Translations under genes and position numbers: made by a program
Notes under the pieces: model-generated
The model's input: only the letters and a program-made list of their open reading frames with translations
Database searches by the model: none
What the model was told of the DNA's origin: nothing
Assembly (NCBI GenBank): GCA_029983705.1
Contig: JASBYZ010000051.1
Coordinates: 1-9,979, forward strand
Direction: 5' to 3'
Origin: Coriobacteriales bacterium
GTDB taxonomy: Bacteria > Actinomycetota > Coriobacteriia > Coriobacteriales > JAEZZM01
DNA: 9,979 nucleotides
Shown: piece after piece, positions 1 to 6,511 of the stretch
How the letters are laid out: each line of letters begins with the position of its first letter
Position numbering within the stretch: the first letter of the stretch is position 1

Positions 1-852
1 GCAGGTGATGATTTCTTTTCTTCTAGCAAGCATGCCCTTATAACGCTTCATTTGAGCAAGTCCAATTGCTGCATGAATGTCTGTCATATTGCACTTGTAA
101 CCTGCAAGTTTAATATCATATTCCCAGGCTCCAAGCTGAGTTTTTGCAAGCGCATCCTTAGACTGACCATGAAGCGAGTAGAGCATAATGTTTTTATAGA
201 GCCCATCTGAGTCAAGGCCGGGGCGCTCTTTCCAAGTGAGAGCTCCGCCCTCTGCAGTAGTAAAGTTTTTTACCGCGTGAAATGAAAAAGAACTAAAGTC
301 TGCGTGAGCACCTGAGGGAATATTGTTTTGTGTGGCACCAAAGGAGTGTGCTGCATCTGCAAAAATAATTGGTCTGTCAAAGCACTCCTGCAAACTATTT
401 GCCTTTGGTGAAAAATGCATAGACTGAACACTTTCAAAAATAGTGTCGTAGTCGCAAATTTTGCCACCAATATCTACAGGAATTACCACCTTAGTTTTAT
501 CGTTAATCTCTGCGGCTAATTTGTTGTAGTCCATCTCAAAAGAATCCTCTTGGATGTCTACCAGCTTGAGCTTTGCTCCAAGATGCACTGCCGGAGAAGC
601 TGAGGCGGTATAGGTGTATGCAGAGGTAATGACCTCATCTCCCTCCCCTATGCCAAGCGCAAAGAGTCCAAGCTCTAAAGCCGCAGTTGCTGAGTTTAAG
701 CAGGCAGCCTTTTGCGTATGGCAAAGCTGAGCTACTTCTCGCTCAAGTTCCTTAGTTTTAGGGCCTGTGGTAATCCAGCCAGACCTTAGCGCATCGCAAA
801 CTTCATCAATTTCTGCCTGGCTAATATCTGGGGGTGAAAAAGGAATGTTCAT
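1..852 (-). CDS. DegT/DnrJ/EryC1/StrS sugar aminotransferase (partial, C-terminus beyond window)
   Basis: This gene starts with ATG at 852 and is open to position 1, giving the first 284 residues of a protein that is usually about 380-400 long. It should be a PLP-dependent nucleotide-sugar aminotransferase. The N-terminus reads MNIPFSPPDIS and is followed by SGWITTGPKT (residues 24-33). The cofactor loop is FADAAHSFGA (164-173), and the PLP lysine is K195 in SFHAVKNFTTAEGG. A stretch of about 20 extra residues (roughly 138-160) precedes the ADAAHSFGA motif, compared with the WbpE-type enzyme upstream. This is typical, as I recall it, of a subgroup acting on 4-keto-6-deoxy sugars, but the substrate is inferred. 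A Shine-Dalgarno AAGAAGG (860-866) lies 7 bases before the ATG, inside the last codons of the acetyltransferase gene, whose stop is 3 bases upstream. It differs clearly from the other aminotransferase of the operon, so it is not a simple duplicate. Confidence 0.9.
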   Translation of the reverse strand, partial: MNIPFSPPDISQAEIDEVCDALRSGWITTGPKTKELEREVAQLCHTQKAACLNSATAALELGLFALGIGEGDEVITSAYTYTASASPAVHLGAKLKLVDIQEDSFEMDYNKLAAEINDKTKVVIPVDIGGKICDYDTIFESVQSMHFSPKANSLQECFDRPIIFADAAHSFGATQNNIPSGAHADFSSFSFHAVKNFTTAEGGALTWKERPGLDSDGLYKNIMLYSLHGQSKDALAKTQLGAWEYDIKLAGYKCNMTDIHAAIGLAQMKRYKGMLARRKEIITC

Positions 853-855
853 CTT

Positions 856-1431
856 CTAACCTTCTTGAGTTTGAGGCACGAGGCCACTGGATGTTTTGAT
901 ATAGTTTGCACCGCATGATTTGCAGTGAAGATCTTCTTCGAGCTTGCATCCGCACTTGCATACCCAGCCTTGATGTTTTGCGGGGTTTCCGTACACAAGC
1001 TCATAATCACGGACGTCTTTTGAAACAAGGCTTCCTGCGCCCACTAAACTGTAGGCGCCAATTATTCTGGGGCAGACTATCGTAGCGTTTGCACCTATGC
1101 TTGCCCCTGTTTTTACAAGGGTCTTAGAAAAGCCGCTTGGTCCCACTAAAGAAAAAGCGCGTGGAGTTTTCACGTTTGTAAATACGCAGCTAGGGCCTAA
1201 AAATACATAGTCTTCAAGCTCAACCCCGCTATAGACTGACACATTATTTTGAATGCGGCAGCCCTTGCCTATGTGCACGTCTTTTCCAATATAGACGTTT
1301 TGGCCAAGCACGGTATCATCTGAAATATAAGAGCCCTTATCAAGATGGCAAAAATGCCAGATTTTTACTCCACTGCCAAGGTAGACACCTGCCTCAACAA
1401 GAGATGATTCATGTATTAAGGGCTCGCTCAT
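856..1431 (-). CDS. wbpD: WbpD/WlbB-type UDP-sugar 3-N-acetyltransferase (hexapeptide repeat)
   Basis: A 191-residue left-handed beta-helix acyltransferase. Hexapeptide-type turns run from about residue 10 to 140 (for example VYIGKDVHIGKGCRI at 46-60, then VELEDYVFLGPSCVFTN at 70-86). The FTNVKTPRA segment (84-92) and the end YGNPAKHQGWVC (147-158) match the WbpD/WlbB family, which acetylates the 3-amino group of UDP-GlcNAc3NA with acetyl-CoA. The C-terminus has a small zinc-ribbon-like module with cysteines at 158, 160, 162, 170 and 173, as in many family members. Length is normal for the family. The start ATG overlaps the TGA stop of the dehydrogenase as ATGA (1428-1431), so translation is probably coupled; no strong ribosome binding site is seen. 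Its place beside 6- and 3-dehydrogenases and a WbpE-like aminotransferase supports the substrate call. Confidence 0.88.
   Translation of the reverse strand: MSEPLIHESSLVEAGVYLGSGVKIWHFCHLDKGSYISDDTVLGQNVYIGKDVHIGKGCRIQNNVSVYSGVELEDYVFLGPSCVFTNVKTPRAFSLVGPSGFSKTLVKTGASIGANATIVCPRIIGAYSLVGAGSLVSKDVRDYELVYGNPAKHQGWVCKCGCKLEEDLHCKSCGANYIKTSSGLVPQTQEG
860..866 (-). promoter_or_regulatory. Ribosome binding site AAGAAGG of the second aminotransferase
   Basis: AAGAAGG is 7 bases before the ATG at 852 and lies in the last codons of the acetyltransferase gene, as expected for coupled translation. Confidence 0.6.
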
Positions 1432-2762
1432 AGACGCTCAACTTTCTTTTGCATACCTGCATCAAGATTTAGCCTTCTGCTAATTCCTGAAGCATCAAAA
1501 GTATACGGCAGCTTAGAGATAAGTGTAGGATAATCAAGGCCTGAGTGGGCAGTATTTATAAAACATGCATCAAATGCTAAGCTTATGCACTCATCAAAAC
1601 TTTTGAGCGAGAAGATTTTACGCTCAGGTGAAAGTGCAAACTCTGAAATATAGGGGTCAAAGTAGGATACTTGAGCTCCCCTCGACTCAAGGAGCGTAAT
1701 AAGCTCTTTTGCTGGAGACTCCCTTGAATCATCTACATCAGGTTTATAGGCAACACCTAAAACAAGTGTCTTTGCTCCGTCAAGCTTAATATTTCTGCTT
1801 GAAAGTGCATCTTCAAAGCGCTTTATGCAGTAAGCTGGCATAGAGCGGTTAATCGCAAAAGCGCTGCTAATCATTGTGGTATCAAAATCAAAGTCTTTTG
1901 CACGATATTCTAGATACTTTGGGTCAAGCGGAATGCAGTGTCCGCCCACACCTGAACTTGGATAGAAGGCCTGAAAACCGTAGGGCTTAGTCTTAGCAGC
2001 ATCAATAACTTCCCAGCTATCTATACCCATGCGATTACATAACTTGGCGACTTCATTTACGAGGGCAATATTGATGTTTCGGTAGGTATTTTCAAGCAAT
2101 TTTTCCATCTCAGCTACCTGAGGAGAAGAAACACGCACTACCTCCCCATCAATGATTTGCTCATATAAGGTGGCAATAACTTCTAGGGCATCCTCACCAA
2201 TAGCACCCACGACCTTAGGGGTGTTGTGGGTGTTATAGTGCTTATTTCCTGGGTCAACACGCTCTGGAGAAAAGCCTAGATAAAAATCTGTACCGCAGAT
2301 AAGGCCAGAGGCCTCTTCAAGGGTTTGCTTTAAAATTCCTTCAGTCGTACCCGGATAGGTAGTTGACTCTAAAATCACCACCGAGCCTTGAGTGAGGTAT
2401 TTTCCTACTGAAGCTGCTGAGCTTAATACGTATGAGAGGTCTGGTTCATCATGTTCATCGAGTGGAGTTGGCACACAAAGGGTAATAATGTCAGCCGAGG
2501 CAACACGCTTAAAGTCAGAGCTTGATGAGAGCTTGCCGCTTGTTACCAGAGCGCTTAAGTCCTCATCGACCACATCCCCAATATAGTTGTGTCCTGCATT
2601 TAAGGCGTCAACCTTTGAGTCTTGTATATCAAAGCCAATAACCTCAAAGCCGGCCTTTGCTTTTTCAACCGCCAAAGGAAGGCCCACATAACCAAGGCCC
2701 ACAACTCCCAAGACGGCTCTTCTATTAAGTATTTTGTTAAGCAAAAGCTCTTTTATTTCCAT
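1428..2762 (-). CDS. wbpA: WbpA-type UDP-N-acetylglucosamine 6-dehydrogenase
   Basis: A 444-residue UDP-glucose/GDP-mannose dehydrogenase family enzyme, expected to oxidise C6 of UDP-GlcNAc to the uronic acid using two NAD+. The N-terminal Rossmann domain has the GLGYVGLP loop at 22-29. ESTTYPGTT (132-140) and the central helix EMEKLLENTYRNINIALVNE (218-237, with K221) are family signatures. The catalytic cysteine is C276 in GVGGHCIPLDP. The C-terminal UDP-binding domain contains VLGVAYKPDVDDSRESPA (334-351). The GGHCIPLDP form and the EMEKLLENTYRNIN helix are typical of the HexNAc dehydrogenases (WbpA, WecC, TviB) rather than UDP-glucose dehydrogenase; WbpA is chosen from the neighbours. The ATG overlaps the end of the upstream oxidoreductase gene by 10 bases, with AAAGG 9 bases before it (2772-2776). 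A WecC-like ManNAc enzyme is the main alternative. Confidence 0.88.
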   Translation of the reverse strand: MEIKELLLNKILNRRAVLGVVGLGYVGLPLAVEKAKAGFEVIGFDIQDSKVDALNAGHNYIGDVVDEDLSALVTSGKLSSSSDFKRVASADIITLCVPTPLDEHDEPDLSYVLSSAASVGKYLTQGSVVILESTTYPGTTEGILKQTLEEASGLICGTDFYLGFSPERVDPGNKHYNTHNTPKVVGAIGEDALEVIATLYEQIIDGEVVRVSSPQVAEMEKLLENTYRNINIALVNEVAKLCNRMGIDSWEVIDAAKTKPYGFQAFYPSSGVGGHCIPLDPKYLEYRAKDFDFDTTMISSAFAINRSMPAYCIKRFEDALSSRNIKLDGAKTLVLGVAYKPDVDDSRESPAKELITLLESRGAQVSYFDPYISEFALSPERKIFSLKSFDECISLAFDACFINTAHSGLDYPTLISKLPYTFDASGISRRLNLDAGMQKKVERL

Positions 2763-3838
2763 GGCTCAAAGCCTTTCATGTCCATACTTGAGGCAGACTT
2801 AAGCGGAAGCTTTACCTCGCACCCCGTGCGAGACGACTCATATATTGCTAGCACAAGTTCCACAGCTCGAGCTCCAGCATGCGCGTCTATCAGTGGACAA
2901 CCATCATTTTGTATTGCGCTAGTAAATTCCTGATAGAGCGCACTATGGCCAAAGCCGTAGACGTTTTGTGGCATCTCATGAGTTTGTGCCTTAATCGTTT
3001 CAAGGTCAATATTTGGATCATCACACCTAAGCTCTTCAATCATATTGAGAGAAGTTCCACCAATCTTTACCAGGCCACCCTTGCCAAAGAGGCTTAAGGT
3101 CTCTTCTAAGTTTTTCTCGTAGATATCTACCGTACCCTCAAAGTGAGCCATAAGCCCACCTTCAAAAGTGATGGTAGCAAGCGCTAAATCTTCTCCCTCA
3201 ATATAGGGGTGCATGATGTTTGTAGTCTTTGCCCAAACAGATTTAACCGGACGGTCTACTAGGTAGAGTAAGGCATCCAAAATATGTATGCACTGGTTCA
3301 TAACACAGCCACCATCATGTGCCCACGTACCCCTCCAGCTCGCCTGCTCATAGTAGGGTTTATTTCTGTTCCACCGTAAGGTACAAGCAGCATGTGTAAG
3401 CTCTGAGAGTGCTCCTTCTTGCATCATTTGGGCAACATATTGCATAGACTGATTATAGCGATTTTGGTGACAGACACTAAGCTTTTTATTACATGATTTT
3501 GCAGTCTCGATAATCTTATTGCACTCCTCAATAGAAAGTGCCATAGGTTTTTCAATTATGACATGCGAGCCTGCTAAAAGAGCCTTAAGTGCAAGAGGCG
3601 CGTGAGAGCCTGACTCAGTAGCAATCGCAACAATATCTGGCACCTCTGTAGCAAGTAAGTCATCAAGTGAGGCAAAGGTAGTGCAATCTAAACCGTGGTC
3701 ATGAGCCAGGCTTTGTGCTGCCTCTAACTCTGTATCAACAAGACCTACAAGCTTAAGATCTTTACAAGCTTGATAAGCAATTATATGGCGATGGGCAATA
3801 CGACCGCATCCCACCAAAGCATAGCTTAATGTGGACAA
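2753..3838 (-). CDS. wlbA: WlbA/WbpB-type UDP-N-acetylglucosaminuronate 3-dehydrogenase (Gfo/Idh/MocA family)
   Basis: A 361-residue Gfo/Idh/MocA oxidoreductase. The Rossmann loop VGCGRIAHRH is at residues 9-18, the family EKP motif with K97 is at 96-98, and the second conserved catalytic site is NQCIHILD with H185. The segment SWRGTWAHDGGCVMNQ (167-182) and the C-terminal VYGFGHSALYQEF (293-305) match my recollection of WlbA enzymes of Bordetella and Chromobacterium. These oxidise C3 of UDP-GlcNAcA and regenerate NAD+ by reducing 2-oxoglutarate, the product of the partner aminotransferase. The start is TTG: AAAGGAG (3844-3850) sits 5 bases before it, the Rossmann motif follows at once, and the next in-frame Met is residue 99. 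The upstream glycosyltransferase stop is 2 bases away. Length is close to WlbA (about 350) rather than the shorter WbpB (about 316). Confidence 0.88.
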   Translation of the reverse strand: MSTLSYALVGCGRIAHRHIIAYQACKDLKLVGLVDTELEAAQSLAHDHGLDCTTFASLDDLLATEVPDIVAIATESGSHAPLALKALLAGSHVIIEKPMALSIEECNKIIETAKSCNKKLSVCHQNRYNQSMQYVAQMMQEGALSELTHAACTLRWNRNKPYYEQASWRGTWAHDGGCVMNQCIHILDALLYLVDRPVKSVWAKTTNIMHPYIEGEDLALATITFEGGLMAHFEGTVDIYEKNLEETLSLFGKGGLVKIGGTSLNMIEELRCDDPNIDLETIKAQTHEMPQNVYGFGHSALYQEFTSAIQNDGCPLIDAHAGARAVELVLAIYESSRTGCEVKLPLKSASSMDMKGFEPWK

Positions 3839-3840
3839 GA

Positions 3841-4950
3841 CTACTCCTTTATTTGCTGCGCAAAAGCTTCTTGTACAGACCTGCAGCGCTTATTACTCTG
3901 GGTGATCTGCCTGTAGGCATATAAGGAAAGCTTTTTATACTCATGGTAGCATTCTACAAATTTTCTACCTGAGCGGGCGCGCTTGGCATAGCTTTCCCGC
4001 TCTAAGGCAATGGCTTTTAAGACCTCTATGAGATTGTCTTTATCTACCTGAACAAGCGGAAGATTTTTTGGATACTCTTCTGCAACTATAGGGTTTAGGT
4101 AGCACAGGCACAGTGTATTAAGACTCATAGCCTCTAAAGCTGCCACCCCATAACTTCCAATTAAGAGCTGGTCAAGGTAGATGTCTGCCTCAGCAATTGC
4201 CCTCAAACATTCAGCGTGATTCAAATCTTCAAGAAGCATGCATTCAAAAAGTCTTTTGCCTGAGACTTTCATCTCATTAAGTTTTTCAAAGGCATCAAGT
4301 ACAAAGGCACTGCCCTTCGTGTTTCTTTTAGAAGGAATGTGCACCACTTTAATGGGATCTTCGCTCGTTTCAAGTGCAGGTCTTAGGCGTTTTGCTTGAC
4401 TATCAATATATTCAAGATTGATGCGCAAAGGTACATAGAGGCGCTCGACATCATCTGGTAAATAGAGTTCGAGCTCTTTATCATGAACAACAGCCGCCTC
4501 AATAAAACTAAAGATATGCTTGTTTTTCTTTATGAGCTTAGTATTAGAAATGTATTGTGGCAGCTCTTTATAGTAGGGGTTAGTATCCACAAAGGTCTTG
4601 CCTTGACGCAGATCTGTGCCGTGAAATTCCATAAAAAGGCGGTGATGCCTTGAAAGATAGCCCAAGTCTTTATTTTTAGGTAAAAGTGATGAGCCTGAGT
4701 GAAAGTAGTATATATCAAAGGCATCTTTAAGCTCAGTATAGGCCCTATACATCTTTTGAGCATTGCTCACTTTGTTTAACATACTTGACAAGAAGTGCAT
4801 ATCAAAAATCTTGTCACAAGAAATTGCATAGGGGTTTTCTTCCCAAGAAAAACTTTTTGCATCAATACCTGCTTTGCGCATACCTTGCGCAAGTAAAGCC
4901 GCTTGTGAAGCGGTGTTGGTCATACCGCTTAAAAGACTTAAAGCCTGCAT
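3841..4950 (-). CDS. GT4-like glycosyltransferase (GT-B fold)
   Basis: A 369-residue protein read as a retaining GT-B glycosyltransferase of the glycosyl transferase group 1 (GT4) type, probably cytosolic or at the inner membrane face; no signal peptide or membrane helix is visible. The N-terminal domain includes MEFHGTDLRQG (107-117). The C-terminal domain has the donor-binding strand VHIPSKRNTKG (203-213) and ADIYLDQLLIGSYGVAALEAM (255-275), with E273 as the usual second glutamate. The first glutamate of the E-x7-E motif is replaced by glycine (G265), as happens in some subfamilies. An in-frame TGA lies 6 bases before the ATG at 4950, so the start cannot move upstream; no good ribosome binding site is seen. 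It overlaps the preceding aminotransferase gene by 13 bases, which suggests coupling. By context it may transfer the diacetamido-uronic acid made by the neighbours, but donor and acceptor cannot be read from sequence. Confidence 0.82.
   Translation of the reverse strand: MQALSLLSGMTNTASQAALLAQGMRKAGIDAKSFSWEENPYAISCDKIFDMHFLSSMLNKVSNAQKMYRAYTELKDAFDIYYFHSGSSLLPKNKDLGYLSRHHRLFMEFHGTDLRQGKTFVDTNPYYKELPQYISNTKLIKKNKHIFSFIEAAVVHDKELELYLPDDVERLYVPLRINLEYIDSQAKRLRPALETSEDPIKVVHIPSKRNTKGSAFVLDAFEKLNEMKVSGKRLFECMLLEDLNHAECLRAIAEADIYLDQLLIGSYGVAALEAMSLNTLCLCYLNPIVAEEYPKNLPLVQVDKDNLIEVLKAIALERESYAKRARSGRKFVECYHEYKKLSLYAYRQITQSNKRCRSVQEAFAQQIKE
3844..3850 (-). promoter_or_regulatory. Ribosome binding site AAAGGAG supporting a TTG start
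   Basis: AAAGGAG lies 5 bases before the TTG at 3838. The same bases encode the last Lys-Glu of the glycosyltransferase, next to its TAG stop. This is the strongest Shine-Dalgarno inside the operon and offsets the weak start codon. Confidence 0.75.
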
Positions 4951-6104
4951 AGATACTCATCAATTGAACTTACAAGGTGCCATATTTCATCTTGTGAAAG
5001 ATATGCATCAAAAGGTAGGCTTAAGACTGTAGCGCAAAGTTTTTCTGATACCTCTAAAGACACAGGCGTAAAACAACTCTTCCCACCTTGATACGCCTTC
5101 ATCTGATGTAGTGCCCGCTCATAATAAACCATGGTAGGAATGTCTTTTTTGGCTAGCTGCTCTCGCAGAGCATCTCTCATCAAAGAATTATTAAGTTTGA
5201 TTGTATATTGTGCCCAGGCGTTTTGATCTATTAGAGCATCTGTGCTCTTTGCAGGCAATTTAATAAGCCCCCGCTTATAGGCTTCACTTTGTTCAAAGTT
5301 TACTGAATAAGCGCGTGCAACAGCTCTTCTGTTTGAAAGCTCCTCATCAAAGTGTTTGAGCTTAACCAGCAAGACTGCAGCTTGGAGGGTATCAAGACGA
5401 GAGTTCATACCAATTCGTACATTGTCATACTTATCTTTACCCTTACCGTGCACCGCTAAGGATTTCATAAGCTCATAGGCCTTATCATCACTGCAAACGA
5501 CCGCTCCACCGTCTCCAAAACAGGCAAGCGGCTTTGTAGGAAAAAATGAGGTGGCGGCTGCATCAGCAAAGCTACCCGCTACCCCGTTTTCACTTTGTGC
5601 ACCAAAAGCCTGAGCAAAGTCTTCGATAATAAAAAGCTTGTGTGCCTGCGCAAGAGCTTTAAGCTCACTATAGTTGGCAAGGCGCCCAAAAAGATCAACT
5701 GCTATAAGCGCCTTAAGATTATATTTATCTTGCTGTTCAAATAACTCAAGAGCACGCTTTACAGAATTTGGGTCGATGTTGAAACTCTCTTCTTCAACAT
5801 CAACAAAAACAGGCTTAGCACCTACAATTGATATGGCTTCTGCACTTGCAAAAAAGGTAAAGCTTGGGCAGATAACTGCATCTCCTTTACCTATCCCCAA
5901 AGACTTGAGCGCAAGCACTAAGGCATCAGTACCACTTGCACATGAGAGGGTGTGCTTTGTTTGAGTGTAGGCACTAAGCGCCTGCTCAAGCTCGTGTACC
6001 TCAGGACCTTTGATATATGCTGCACTAGTAGCTACCGTAAGTAGCGCGCTCTTAAACTCATCTTCATGTGCAGTAAATGCTCGCTTTAACTTGCAGAATT
6101 CCAT
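4938..6104 (-). CDS. wbpE: WbpE/WlbC-type UDP-3-oxo-GlcNAcA 3-aminotransferase
   Basis: First gene of the minus-strand operon, a 388-residue PLP-dependent aminotransferase of the DegT/DnrJ/EryC1/StrS family. It should transfer the amino group of glutamate to the 3-keto group of UDP-3-oxo-GlcNAcA, returning 2-oxoglutarate to the WlbA-type dehydrogenase. Key sites: AAYIKGPEV (29-37), CASGTDAL (55-62), IIEDFAQAFGA (159-169, D162 expected at the PLP ring nitrogen), and TSFFPTKPLACFGDGGA (185-201) with the PLP lysine K191. FFPTKPL-x-C-x-GDGG and the following RIGMNSRLDTLQAA segment closely match Pseudomonas WbpE. A TTG at 6110 is in frame, but the ATG at 6104 is preferred because AGGAGAG (6114-6120) lies 9 bases before it and only 3 before the TTG. 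The family usually has EDAAQ where this has EDFAQ. Confidence 0.9.
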   Translation of the reverse strand: MEFCKLKRAFTAHEDEFKSALLTVATSAAYIKGPEVHELEQALSAYTQTKHTLSCASGTDALVLALKSLGIGKGDAVICPSFTFFASAEAISIVGAKPVFVDVEEESFNIDPNSVKRALELFEQQDKYNLKALIAVDLFGRLANYSELKALAQAHKLFIIEDFAQAFGAQSENGVAGSFADAAATSFFPTKPLACFGDGGAVVCSDDKAYELMKSLAVHGKGKDKYDNVRIGMNSRLDTLQAAVLLVKLKHFDEELSNRRAVARAYSVNFEQSEAYKRGLIKLPAKSTDALIDQNAWAQYTIKLNNSLMRDALREQLAKKDIPTMVYYERALHQMKAYQGGKSCFTPVSLEVSEKLCATVLSLPFDAYLSQDEIWHLVSSIDEYLCRL

Positions 6105-6113
6105 AGTCAATTT

Positions 6114-6120
6114 CTCTCCT
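6114..6120 (-). promoter_or_regulatory. Ribosome binding site AGGAGAG deciding the wbpE-like start
   Basis: AGGAGAG on the minus strand is 9 bases from the ATG at 6104 and only 3 bases from the in-frame TTG at 6110, which favours the ATG. Confidence 0.75.
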
Positions 6121-6137
6121 TAACTAGCAGCATAAAC

Positions 6138-6143
6138 TATAAT
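6138..6143 (+). promoter_or_regulatory. -10 box (TATAAT) for small-protein/kinase unit
   Basis: A perfect consensus TATAAT lies 38 bases before the chosen ATG at 6182, which would give a leader of about 30 bases. No good -35 hexamer is present 16-18 bases upstream (the position reads roughly TCTCCT), so strength is uncertain. Confidence 0.5.
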
Positions 6144-6144
6144 A
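6139..6144 (-). promoter_or_regulatory. Possible -10 box (TATTAT) for the sugar operon
   Basis: On the minus strand TATTAT matches the -10 consensus at five of six positions and overlaps the plus-strand TATAAT by five bases. It is about 35 bases before the aminotransferase ATG. No recognisable -35 element is at the right distance, so this is a weak call. Confidence 0.3.
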
Positions 6145-6168
6145 CCCTTACGACAAAAATATTTCTTA

Positions 6169-6174
6169 AAGAGG
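6169..6174 (+). promoter_or_regulatory. Ribosome binding site AAGAGG deciding the small-protein start
   Basis: AAGAGG ends at 6174. The ATG at 6176 is a single base away, too close for initiation, while the in-frame ATG at 6182 has a 7-base spacer. The protein therefore most likely starts MAQFDSMK. Confidence 0.75.
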
Positions 6175-6181
6175 TATGGTC

Positions 6182-6505
6182 ATGGCTCAATTTGACAGTA
6201 TGAAACTTTTTGCCCTATGGCTTCTTACTCATGAGATGGCAGATGAAGAGGTTAAGGCCGCAATCAAGCGCGGTAAAGATGCAGAAAAAAGCGGTGCAGA
6301 TATTGATCTATATGATGCACTAGCTGCAGCAATAGATGAGGAAAAAGAAAAACTTAAAGCAAGTCTTTTAAGCCCTACATCAAATGAGGCAGAAGATGTA
6401 TCTACAAATATACAAGATCTAAGCTATGAGCTGCGCGAAATCCAAGCGCGACTCGACGTCATAGAAAGTAAAATTGACCAACTCTTACGAAAACAGAATA
6501 GCTAG
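6182..6505 (+). CDS. Small acidic coiled-coil protein, partner of ABC1 kinase (unknown function)
   Basis: A 107-residue protein that I do not recognise as a named family. The N-terminal 55 residues look helical and amphipathic, with a short hydrophobic patch MKLFALWLL (7-15) too short and too close to charged residues for a secure membrane helix. A polar linker follows (about 63-75). Residues 77-101 form a textbook coiled coil: I77, L80, L84, I87, L91, I94, I98 and L101 alternate with strict 3-4 spacing. The protein has no cysteine. The kinase gene starts 6 bases after its stop, so the two are almost certainly one unit. From memory, short phasin-like helical proteins occur next to ABC1/UbiB kinases in some bacteria; that link is a suggestion, not a result. 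The chosen ATG is the second of two, set by the ribosome binding site. A role as oligomerising partner or regulator of the kinase is inferred. Confidence 0.85.
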   Translation: MAQFDSMKLFALWLLTHEMADEEVKAAIKRGKDAEKSGADIDLYDALAAAIDEEKEKLKASLLSPTSNEAEDVSTNIQDLSYELREIQARLDVIESKIDQLLRKQNS

Positions 6506-6511
6506 ATTATT

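Larger units (their letters stand above)
1..6104 (-). other. Probable six-gene UDP-diacetamido-uronic acid/glycan operon (continues past left edge)
   Basis: Six genes on one strand follow each other with overlaps of 13, 10 and 4 bases or gaps of 2 and 3 bases, and no space for an internal promoter or terminator outside coding sequence. The order is 3-aminotransferase, glycosyltransferase, 3-dehydrogenase, 6-dehydrogenase, N-acetyltransferase, second aminotransferase. Single-transcript expression from the region around 6105-6150 is inferred from this spacing. Confidence 0.8.
6105..6181. promoter_or_regulatory. Divergent intergenic promoter region
   Basis: This is the only real gap in the window: 77 AT-rich bases between two divergent starts. 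It should hold promoters for both the sugar operon (leftward) and the small-protein/kinase unit (rightward). No convincing operator-like inverted repeat was found; AAATATTT at 6157-6164 is a short palindrome that may be chance. Confidence 0.7.

Noticed and set aside
270..470. A 66-residue minus-strand open frame inside the second aminotransferase.
   Set aside because: It lies in another frame of a well-supported gene and has no recognisable motif or ribosome site.
2392..3097. Three short plus-strand open frames opposite the 6-dehydrogenase and 3-dehydrogenase genes.
   Set aside because: They are antisense to genes with clear catalytic motifs, have low-complexity translations and show no start signals.
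4530..4763. A 77-residue minus-strand open frame inside the glycosyltransferase.
   Set aside because: It is a frame shadow of a gene with clear GT-B motifs.
4884..4893. Perfect 10-base palindrome CTTGCGCAAG.
   Set aside because: It is inside the glycosyltransferase coding region, single copy, and explained by the codons; no repeat family is seen.
5674..5964. A 96-residue plus-strand open frame opposite the 3-aminotransferase.
   Set aside because: It is antisense to the conserved PLP-binding region and rich in Ser/Lys/Leu as expected of a shadow.
6176..6184. Start of the small protein at the first ATG (6176).
   Set aside because: The ribosome site ends one base before it; the ATG at 6182 has proper spacing.
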